41,590 nt of DNA from Abditibacteriota bacterium (lineage in GTDB: Bacteria > Armatimonadota > UBA5829), in contig JAFSVJ010000019.1 of NCBI GenBank assembly GCA_017445025.1, positions 1-41,590 on the forward strand, in the 5' to 3' direction. Both the position numbers and the translations under genes were made by a program. Below are positions 32,296 through 38,730 of the stretch, piece after piece. Each line of letters starts with the position of its first letter. The stretch's first letter is position 1. Below the pieces are notes generated by a model. It did not search any database. It was given only the letters and a program-made list of their open reading frames with translations, and had not been told where the DNA came from.

Positions 32296-32634
32296 TTATT
32301 TTTTCAAAATACTTGTCAATATCTTTTCTAACTCTAAACAATCCTTATCTATATCAGTATACATTTTTTCATCTATAAATTGAGCTTTAACTAACAAATA
32401 TAACCAATATCTCGTTTCCGAAACTTCCCCTAAAGAAATATTTAACTTATGTAAAAATTCTTTATGACTAAAGCCCCTCTGCGCTTCAACTACATTTGCA
32501 CCAATTGAAGTTCCTGACTTTAATATTTGTTTAGAAAGAACAAATTCATTTTTTTCTGTTAAATATTTATAAAGGTTTACTATTTTCAAGCCAAAATTAA
32601 TGCTTTTTTCTAATATAGGATTATTTATTTCCAT
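32296..32634 (-). CDS. Four-helix-bundle protein (23S rRNA IVS / S23 family), intact
   Basis: 112 residues of the four-helix-bundle family first met in 23S rRNA intervening sequences (TIGR02436-type) and related to the Avd protein of diversity-generating retroelements. Family core: FVLSKQILKSGTSIGANVVEAQRGFSHKEFLHKLNISLGEVSETRYWL. It interrupts the 2-oxoacid dehydrogenase operon between E2 and E3, has no good ribosome site, and is bracketed by inverted TGCATT-type arrays. A decayed copy lies on the other side of E2. No rRNA is nearby, so this is a free-standing copy. Confidence 0.9.
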   Translation of the reverse strand: MEINNPILEKSINFGLKIVNLYKYLTEKNEFVLSKQILKSGTSIGANVVEAQRGFSHKEFLHKLNISLGEVSETRYWLYLLVKAQFIDEKMYTDIDKDCLELEKILTSILKK

Positions 32635-32678
32635 ATCATTCTAAGAAATAAGTATCAAAAGTTTTGTTAACGGAAGAT

Positions 32679-32717
32679 AACCCCCTAAAAGGGGTGGCTC
32701 TGAAAGAGCCGGGGGTT
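32679..32717. terminator. Compound hairpin downstream of E2
   Basis: Outer stem AACCCCC/GGGGGTT encloses CCCC-TAAAA-GGGG-type pairing or a GGCTC-TGAAA-GAGCC hairpin. No T run on either strand, so termination is uncertain; it lies inside cassette 1, between the four-helix-bundle gene and the right array. Confidence 0.5.
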
Positions 32718-32724
32718 ATATTAT

Positions 32725-32769
32725 TCATTTTGCATTAAATTTTGCATTTTGCATTTTGCATTTTTCATT
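32725..32769 (+). repeat. TGCATT array, right end of cassette 1
   Basis: Plus strand reads repeated TTTTGCATT units ending a few bases from the E2 stop codon. Inverted relative to 32173-32223. Confidence 0.75.
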
Positions 32770-32770
32770 A

Positions 32771-34417
32771 TTATAATGCTAACAAAACTTCAATATTTTC
32801 TAAGTTGAATACCAAATCTTTAAGGAATCTGGCTGCGGGAGCACCGTCAAGAGCTCTGTGATCAAAGGTTAAGGACAATCCCATTGCAGGGTAAGGTTTA
32901 ACCTCTCCGTCCACTATTTTTATCTTTTGCTGAATAGTGTTTACACCCAAAATACAGGTTTGAGGGGGATTAATTACAGGGGTAAAAGATTCAACACCAA
33001 AAGTTCCAAGGTTGGAAACAGTAAAGGAAGCACCCTTTAACTCATCCGGAGAAATTTTACCTTCTTTACACTTGTCAGCTCCTTCCTTTGCCTTTTCACT
33101 TATTTGAGAAAGTGTCATAGTATCGGCATGGAAAATGGTGGGAACAAGTAAACCTCTTGGGGTATCAACAGCAAGACCCACATTAGCCACATTAAAGAAT
33201 CTCATGGTCTTTCCGTCAATAAGGTTGGCATTTACATAGGGGTGTTTCATCAATGTTCTTGAAACAGCATAAAGAATAATATCTGTCACGGTAATATTGC
33301 CTACACCCATGGCAGTTGCGGCTTTGATTTTCTTTCGGAGATCCATAACAGCTGTGGCATCAAAGGAAGAGTTGAGAGTTAATTGAGCCATTTCTGTTAA
33401 GGAAGCTGTCATAGCCTTGGAAATAGTCTTTCTTATATTTGATAAAGGCTCATCCTTAAAGTCTGCACCGGTTGCGGTGGGAACTTTAGCCTCAACAGGA
33501 ATAGTTTTAAGGTCGGGGGTAGCGGAGGCTTGAGCCTTTGCACTGATTTCACTGTAATTATCTGCAAGAGTATTAATATCTTTTTCTATAATTCTGCCGT
33601 AAGGGCCTGTTGCACCGGCAAGAGTCGGATCAATACCCATCTTTTCTGCCAAATGTTTGGCTCTTGGGGATATTTTAAGTCTGTCGCCAACTGTTTGAGG
33701 AGCGGAAGAGGCAACAGCTTGAACGGGAGCGGCGGCAGGGGCCACCGTTGGGGCAGGAGCTGCTGCGGGAGCAGAGGCACCCTTAGGATCAAAGTCACTG
33801 ACGTCAATACCGGCTTTTCCTATACAACAAACAACTGTTAAACAGGGAACATCATCTCCTTCTTCAAAGAATATTCCTTGCATAACTCCTTCATATTTGG
33901 ATTCTTCGTCAAAGGAAGATTTATCTGTTTCGTATGAGAAAATAACATCTCCAACCTTAACGGGATCCCCAACTTTCTTTGCCCAAGAAGTAATAACACA
34001 ACTTTCAACTGATTGACCTTGTCTGGGCATAAGAACAGGGTTAACACCTTCCTTGGCACTTGCCTTTTTGGCTGCAACGCTCATAGTGGGAGCCGGTGCA
34101 GGTGCGGCGGCAGGAGCAGGGGCGGCGGCGGGAGCGGGAGCAGAAGCACCTTTAGGATCAAAGGCTGATACGTCCTCGCCCGGATTTCCTATAACACATA
34201 CATTGGTAAGACAGGGAATGTCATCCCCTTCTTCAAAAAATGTGGCGATTAAGGTTCCTTCAACCTTTGCTTCTTCATCAAAAGAAGATTTGTCTGTTTC
34301 GTAAGAGAAGAGAACGTCTCCGACTTTAACAGCATCGCCAACTTTCTTGTTCCAAGATGTAATCACACAGCTTTCAACTGATTGACCTTGTCTTGGCATT
34401 ATAACAACAGTTGCCAT
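32771..34417 (-). CDS. 2-oxoacid dehydrogenase E2 (dihydrolipoyl acyltransferase), two lipoyl domains
   Basis: 548 residues. Two lipoyl domains (about 1-80 and 125-205), each with the lipoylation site ETDKSS (K43 in the first), joined by Ala/Pro linkers. Then comes an E3/E1-binding domain (ISPRAKHLAEKMGIDPTLAGATGPYGRI) and the acyltransferase domain ending in the active-site HRALDG (H520, D524). It forms the complex core. Both lipoyl domains share the block MPRQGQSVESCVITSW, a recent internal duplication. Ribosome site AGGAG. Flanked on both sides by four-helix-bundle cassettes. Confidence 0.95.
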   Translation of the reverse strand: MATVVIMPRQGQSVESCVITSWNKKVGDAVKVGDVLFSYETDKSSFDEEAKVEGTLIATFFEEGDDIPCLTNVCVIGNPGEDVSAFDPKGASAPAPAAAPAPAAAPAPAPTMSVAAKKASAKEGVNPVLMPRQGQSVESCVITSWAKKVGDPVKVGDVIFSYETDKSSFDEESKYEGVMQGIFFEEGDDVPCLTVVCCIGKAGIDVSDFDPKGASAPAAAPAPTVAPAAAPVQAVASSAPQTVGDRLKISPRAKHLAEKMGIDPTLAGATGPYGRIIEKDINTLADNYSEISAKAQASATPDLKTIPVEAKVPTATGADFKDEPLSNIRKTISKAMTASLTEMAQLTLNSSFDATAVMDLRKKIKAATAMGVGNITVTDIILYAVSRTLMKHPYVNANLIDGKTMRFFNVANVGLAVDTPRGLLVPTIFHADTMTLSQISEKAKEGADKCKEGKISPDELKGASFTVSNLGTFGVESFTPVINPPQTCILGVNTIQQKIKIVDGEVKPYPAMGLSLTFDHRALDGAPAARFLKDLVFNLENIEVLLAL

Positions 34418-34457
34418 ATATATAATCTCCTAAAGTTTTAGATTACTATGTTTTTTT

Positions 34458-34484
34458 AATGCACAATGCACAATATAGATTGTG
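34458..34484 (+). repeat. TGCA array, left end of cassette 2
   Basis: AATGCACAATGCACAAT on the plus strand, followed by ATTGTGC. It mirrors the ATTGTGCATT array at 34937-34960 across the decayed four-helix-bundle gene. Confidence 0.7.
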
Positions 34485-34523
34485 CTAAATTAAAAGATTT
34501 GCTTTTAAGCAAAAAATAATTAA

Positions 34524-34862
34524 TTACTTTTTTATTATTGATGTTAAAATTTTTATAATCTCTCTACATTTTTCATCAATATTAATATACATTTCTTTAT
34601 CTATAAATTCTGCTTTATATAATAAAAACAGCCAATATCTTGTTTCTGAAGCTTCACCTAACGAAATATTTAACTTATGAGTAAATTCCTTTTTTGTAAA
34701 TCCTCTTTGAGCTTCAACTACATTTGCACCTATTGACGTCCTGACCTTAGTAGTTGTTTTGAAAGCACAAATTCATTTCGAACTTATTAAAAATTTATAA
34801 ATTTTTACTATTTCTAAAGAAAATTCTATACTTTTATCAACAATTAAATTTCCGGTTTCCAT
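34524..34862 (-). pseudogene. Four-helix-bundle protein, frameshifted copy
   Basis: Reading the minus strand from the ATG at 34862 gives METGNLIVDKSIEFSLEIVKI, then a shift and a stop codon. The family core RNEFVLSKQLLRSG continues in another frame. A missing base just before TSIGA restores the original frame, which runs SIGANVVEAQRGF on through KLNISLGEASETRYWL to a stop at 34524. It is collinear with the intact copy at 32296-32634 but broken by at least two single-base changes. The genes on both sides are unaffected. Confidence 0.88.
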
Positions 34863-34884
34863 AATCTCTTTTGTTTACAGACAA

Positions 34885-34960
34885 TATTGTGCATTATTCT
34901 AAAAACGAAATTTATGAAATAAATTTCTTAAAATTTATTGTGCATTGTGCATTGTGCATT
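34885..34960 (+). repeat. TGCATT array, right end of cassette 2
   Basis: ATTGTGCATTATT at about 34886-34898 and a perfect triple ATTGTGC-ATTGTGC-ATTGTGC-ATT at 34937-34960, ending before the short-chain dehydrogenase stop codon. Inverted relative to 34458-34484. Confidence 0.75.
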
Positions 34961-34987
34961 AAATGTTAAATTAGTGTTGCTCGCAAA

Positions 34988-36016
34988 CTAATTTAACATT
35001 ACTTGGCCGCCGGTGACGGGGATAGCTTGTCCCGTTTCATATTCCTGTTCCACGCAATACATAATGGCTTTTGCCACATCCTTTGGGAAGCAACCTCTGT
35101 TCATAGGCACCAAACTCATATAGTGTTTACGAACATCTTCCACAGACTTGGCACCGGGAACTTTTCCGGCTTCAAAATATTGTTTAAAGAGTCCCTTTTC
35201 CGGATCGGACCATAGCGGACCGTCCAAATAATTTCCGGGACAGATTGAATTTACTTTTATCTTGAAAGGACATAATTCTTTGGCAAAACTTTGGGTTAAA
35301 CCAATTCCACCAAATTTACTTCCGGCATAAGCAAAGTTCTTATTAGAACCTTCCAAACCGGACTTGGAAGAAATTTGAACTATATCTGCATAATAATTAT
35401 TGTTGCAAGCAAATTGCATTTTCATAACCATTGACACATACTTTGTGCAGAGGAAATAAGCTTTGTAGTTTACATTTGTCACCATGGTAAAAGTTTTTTC
35501 GTCCATTTCTTCAAGGGAGCCGGCACGAGCTATACCGGCATTGTTTACGAGAATATCCACACCACCAAAGGCGGCAACGGTAGCCTTTACCATGTTTTGA
35601 ACAGATTCTTCGTTGGAAACATCAGCCTTTACGGCAAAAACTCTGCCCTTTCCAAATTGTTCTTCCAATTCACCGGCAACCTTTATGGCGAGAGCGTCAT
35701 TAAAATCGGCAATACAAACCAAGGCACCTTCGGCAATAATCTCATCAACTATCCCCTTTCCGAAGCCCTGGGCTCCACCGGTAACAATAGCGATTTTATT
35801 GTTTAATCTCTTACCCGCATATTTATCATCACGAACTATTTCAAAATAATTTCCGTTTATTTCAATAACTTTTTCGTCACCCTCTAATTTGCAAGCGCAA
35901 TCCATCTTCTTTGCACCTTCGCAAGGGGGAACACTTTTAACATAACAAGAAATGCCTTTACTTAACATAGCCATTCTTATGGCAATTATGTTTTGACATA
36001 CTTCACAAACTTCCAT
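34988..36016 (-). CDS. Short-chain dehydrogenase, sorbitol-6-phosphate dehydrogenase-like
   Basis: 342 residues starting at the ATG at 36016; the in-frame TTG 12 bases upstream supplies the GGAG ribosome site instead. The SDR part starts near residue 70 with IAIVTGGAQGFGKGI, then VLVNNAGIARAG, the catalytic Ser (IVQISSKSGLEGSNKNFAYAGSKFGG with YxxxK) and NSICPGNYLDGPLW. This resembles sorbitol-6-phosphate dehydrogenases. Residues 1-65 are an extra Cys-rich region (CEVCQN, SCYVKSVPPCEG, MDCACK) that is not part of the SDR fold and could bind a metal or cluster. It follows the zinc dehydrogenase after a hairpin, so the two probably act on related sugar alcohols. Confidence 0.85.
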   Translation of the reverse strand: MEVCEVCQNIIAIRMAMLSKGISCYVKSVPPCEGAKKMDCACKLEGDEKVIEINGNYFEIVRDDKYAGKRLNNKIAIVTGGAQGFGKGIVDEIIAEGALVCIADFNDALAIKVAGELEEQFGKGRVFAVKADVSNEESVQNMVKATVAAFGGVDILVNNAGIARAGSLEEMDEKTFTMVTNVNYKAYFLCTKYVSMVMKMQFACNNNYYADIVQISSKSGLEGSNKNFAYAGSKFGGIGLTQSFAKELCPFKIKVNSICPGNYLDGPLWSDPEKGLFKQYFEAGKVPGAKSVEDVRKHYMSLVPMNRGCFPKDVAKAIMYCVEQEYETGQAIPVTGGQVMLN

Positions 36017-36039
36017 TACAAACTCCAAAAAATTTTAAG

Positions 36040-36076
36040 CCCCCCTTGTGAAGCTTTTTTAAGTTTCATAGGGGGG
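36040..36076. terminator. C/G-capped hairpin between the two polyol dehydrogenases
   Basis: CCCCCC (36040-36045) pairs with GGGGGG (36071-36076), with an imperfect GTGAAGCTT/AAGTTTCA inner stem. No T run follows on the minus strand, so it may be a processing or stability element rather than a full terminator. Confidence 0.5.
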
Positions 36077-36085
36077 ATTTAATAT

Positions 36086-37348
36086 TTAGTTTTTCAATTT
36101 TGCGGCAAGGAGAGCTTTCTCTGCGTCACCGTTCCATAAGCCCTTGTTGGCTTTACAAAGTTTATCCAATTCAGCGAAAAGTGGGTCACTCTTACCAAGC
36201 TCTTCAAAGTCTGCTATGGCGGTTAAGGGCATTTCAATTCCTGTATAAATGAGTTTCTTTCCGCCTTTGATGTTAGGAAGATTTAAAGTTGTGGGGATAA
36301 CGGCATCCATTCCACCTACATGGGTAATCATGGCAGCCGGGTTAAGTTTACCCTCTTCCATCATCTTTAAGGACTCTCTCATATCATCTGTGTTTCCACC
36401 GGAATTTCCGCAAATGTGGGTGTATCCGTAGTGAACATTGTAGAAGTTGAACATAGCTGAGAATTTGGGGTTGGTAGGTCCGGCGAAGAAGTTCATACAA
36501 CCGTCAAAAGCAAGGATTGCATCACCCTGTTCTACAACGGGAGCTACGGGAGCGTATACAAATACATCATTGTATCCCTTGTTGTCTGTTAAAGCCATAA
36601 GTGTGGCAACAGGGTCCTCAACATTTCCTGTGTTTACATAGTGAAGTTCAACACCATTAGCCTTGGCGTCTTCAACAGTGAAAATTTCTGCAGCTCTGTT
36701 AAGACGAGAGTCGTCAATATCCGTAACTACAACCAAACGAGGCTTGCGAGGGTTGTGAATAGCATAATCAATAGCACCCATACCCATAGGGCCGGCACCG
36801 GCGAGAATAGCAAAATTACCACCTTCTTTGATACCCATTTCGTGAGTGTAAACACCAACTTTTTGGTGATATGTACAGTGGAAAGCACCTACAATACAAC
36901 TCATAGGCTCAGCAAGAGAACCATAGAAAAATGCGTCGCCGTCATAATCCAAAAGACAACCTGTCTCCATAAACTCGTTAGGTATAATAATATATGTGGC
37001 GTCACCACCTGTATATTTGTAAGAATATCCGGGAGCGTCAAGGGAGCCCTTGTAAGCTATGGCAGGCTGAATGGAAAACTTATTTCCCGCCTTGTATTTG
37101 TGTTGCCACTTTTTACCTACTTCAATAATTTCACCACAAAACTCGTGACCTATAATGGTTGGGTTGGTGGCACAATCGTTGGGAACTCTCTTGTGGTCGG
37201 GACCTTGTATGGCAGCTTTATAACTGGACATACATATAGAATCTGACACAACCTTAGCTAAGATTTGATCCTCACCTAATGGGGGAAGCTCAAACTCTTC
37301 CAATCTAAGGTCGTTTTTTCCGTAAATACGAACAGCTTTTGTCTTCAT
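36086..37348 (-). CDS. Zinc-dependent sugar-alcohol dehydrogenase, L-sorbose-1-phosphate reductase-like
   Basis: 420 residues, starting at the ATG at 37348 (GAGGAT ribosome site 8 bases before); a longer TTG frame to 37387 lacks one. Medium-chain dehydrogenase with the family start MKTKAVRIYGKNDLRLEEFELP, catalytic-zinc GHEFCGEIIEVG and Rossmann AILAGAGPMGMGAIDYA. C-terminal NSGGNTDDMRESLKMMEEGKLNPA. This resembles SorE-type L-sorbose-1-phosphate reductases, which make glucitol 6-phosphate, the substrate of the neighbouring SDR type. That pairing supports a sorbose/sorbitol phosphate route, but no transport gene is present to confirm it. Confidence 0.85.
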   Translation of the reverse strand: MKTKAVRIYGKNDLRLEEFELPPLGEDQILAKVVSDSICMSSYKAAIQGPDHKRVPNDCATNPTIIGHEFCGEIIEVGKKWQHKYKAGNKFSIQPAIAYKGSLDAPGYSYKYTGGDATYIIIPNEFMETGCLLDYDGDAFFYGSLAEPMSCIVGAFHCTYHQKVGVYTHEMGIKEGGNFAILAGAGPMGMGAIDYAIHNPRKPRLVVVTDIDDSRLNRAAEIFTVEDAKANGVELHYVNTGNVEDPVATLMALTDNKGYNDVFVYAPVAPVVEQGDAILAFDGCMNFFAGPTNPKFSAMFNFYNVHYGYTHICGNSGGNTDDMRESLKMMEEGKLNPAAMITHVGGMDAVIPTTLNLPNIKGGKKLIYTGIEMPLTAIADFEELGKSDPLFAELDKLCKANKGLWNGDAEKALLAAKLKN

Positions 37349-37385
37349 ATCTTTATCCTCACATAAATGTTTTGGCTTAAAAGTC

Positions 37386-37446
37386 AAAAGAGTATAATAC
37401 TAATTGATATATTTTTAACAATACACCATAAATATTATACTCTTTT
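37386..37446. promoter_or_regulatory. 14-bp inverted repeat at the polyol dehydrogenase promoter
   Basis: AAAAGAGTATAATA (37386-37399) and TATTATACTCTTTT (37433-37446) are a perfect inverted pair 33 bp apart. The right arm contains the minus-strand -10, and the left arm lies about 30-40 bases after the predicted start. This is an arrangement typical of a two-site operator rather than an RNA hairpin. Confidence 0.55.
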
Positions 37447-37462
37447 TGCAAAAATTTTTCAA
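37434..37462 (-). promoter_or_regulatory. Promoter of the polyol dehydrogenase operon
   Basis: Minus strand TTGAAA, 17-nt spacer, TATAAT (37439-37434). It would drive the zinc dehydrogenase, the SDR and possibly E2-E3-E1. Confidence 0.7.
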
Positions 37463-37662
37463 GTTTAAAACCATAAAATCAATATAATATTTGATTTATA
37501 GATAAAAATCTTCCACCAAAACCATTTTTTCCATATTTTTTATAAATTTATTAATAACACCACCTTTAATTGTCGCAAAAATACAATAAATAAACACACA
37601 ATATATTTATAACAAAAAAATATTTCAAAAAAAAGAGCCAGAAAATCCCAAATAAAATAAAA
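37463..37662. other. AT-rich intergenic stretch with no recognisable feature
   Basis: About 200 bases of A/T-rich sequence between the polyol dehydrogenase promoter and the nuclease terminator. I see no reading frame, RNA fold or promoter that I can support. Confidence 0.6.
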
Positions 37663-37721
37663 AGCTTTTTGGGCATAAATACTATTCCCATAAATTACAG
37701 AAAAATATTACCCAAAAAGCT
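37663..37721 (-). terminator. Terminator after the DUF5655 nuclease
   Basis: Minus strand AGCTTTTTGGG (37721-37711) and CCCAAAAAGCT (37673-37663) are an 11-bp perfect stem with a 37-nt loop, followed by TTTTTATTTTATT. The long loop makes efficiency uncertain. Confidence 0.6.
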
Positions 37722-37771
37722 GTTTATCTTTAAACTCTAAACATAGAACTTAGTGCAAAATAATAATAGTA

Positions 37772-38680
37772 TTAAATCTGTTTTATAAAATCAAATTCTT
37801 GTTGTATAATATCTTTTATTTCATTAAAATGATTTTTATCTCTAATTTTTATATGATAATCCCCTATACCATGATGTCCTTTTCCACTTACATCCTCAAT
37901 TAATTCATTCTTTAAATTCGATTTATTATTATACCATATATTTAATTGATTTTTAGTAGTTTCCATAGTAAATAAAATTTTATTCTCATATTTAAAACCA
38001 ACATATATTTTTGTAAAATATATATTTATATCAGAATGCATTCCTAAGATAAAATCTTTTAATTCATAATAAAAATCCCTAATTTTTTCATTTGGATTAC
38101 TCAATTTAATAATATCATCTTCTGTATATTGCTCTTCAATATCAGTCTGTTTTTTTTCAACCTTAACATTCAATTTTTGATTTATCTTATTATTTCCAAC
38201 CGGTTCAAACAAAATATTATGATTGTCAAATTTAATTATCTTATAAAATTCAATATTAAATACATTATTTTCTATTGCTCCCTGTTGATATTTATTAAAA
38301 TCAGGAGCAATAAAAATAATCTTAGTGCTACTCCAATCATAATAATCAATATTATTATTACAATTAAATTGATTGTTATAGAACAATACTATATCAGCTT
38401 TATGGTTTAATAACTTATTTTTATAAGTACATCCTTGATCTACTACACTTACATTATCTGAAACATTTTTATATTCAATTATAACAAAAGACTTTAATTC
38501 TTCATCAAGGGCAATAGTATCAAATCTACAATCTTCAATTTTAAATTCACTACATATAAACTTTAAATTCAAAAGAACATCTAAGTTTTTTTCACATAAC
38601 TTTTGAAGATCTTTTTCTGAATCAAAGCTATTTTCTTTTATTTTAACTAATTTTCTATTTTTTTTTATATTTAATAACAC
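37772..38680 (-). CDS. NucS-like PD-(D/E)XK nuclease with DUF5655 domain
   Basis: 302 residues from a GTG start, with AGAGGT seven bases upstream. Residues 20-115 form a NucS/DUF91-like nuclease domain: EKDLQKLCEKNLDVLLNLKFICSEF, CRFDTIALDEE and FVIIEYKN, giving D54, E69 and K71 as the PD-(D/E)XK triad. The C-terminal part (about 200-302, ending in DISGKGHHGIGDYHIKIRDK-like then FNEIKDIIQQEFDF) matches the DUF5655 pattern. Such proteins occur in defence neighbourhoods and as solitary genes; the target is unknown. Much more AT-rich than GH2 next door, suggesting acquisition. It starts 50 bases after the GH2 stop on the same strand. Confidence 0.82.
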   Translation of the reverse strand: MLLNIKKNRKLVKIKENSFDSEKDLQKLCEKNLDVLLNLKFICSEFKIEDCRFDTIALDEELKSFVIIEYKNVSDNVSVVDQGCTYKNKLLNHKADIVLFYNNQFNCNNNIDYYDWSSTKIIFIAPDFNKYQQGAIENNVFNIEFYKIIKFDNHNILFEPVGNNKINQKLNVKVEKKQTDIEEQYTEDDIIKLSNPNEKIRDFYYELKDFILGMHSDINIYFTKIYVGFKYENKILFTMETTKNQLNIWYNNKSNLKNELIEDVSGKGHHGIGDYHIKIRDKNHFNEIKDIIQQEFDFIKQI

Positions 38681-38730
38681 AGCATCTACCTCTAATGCAA
38701 AACATCAAAATTAATTGTATTAATTATACA

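Noticed and set aside
33530..34304. Ala/Gly- or Leu/Pro-rich frames inside the E2 gene
   Set aside because: Out-of-frame readings of the Ala/Pro linkers and lipoyl domains.
32173..34960. TGCATT arrays as CRISPR
   Set aside because: The units are contiguous 7-9 base repeats without unique spacers, and no cas genes are present.
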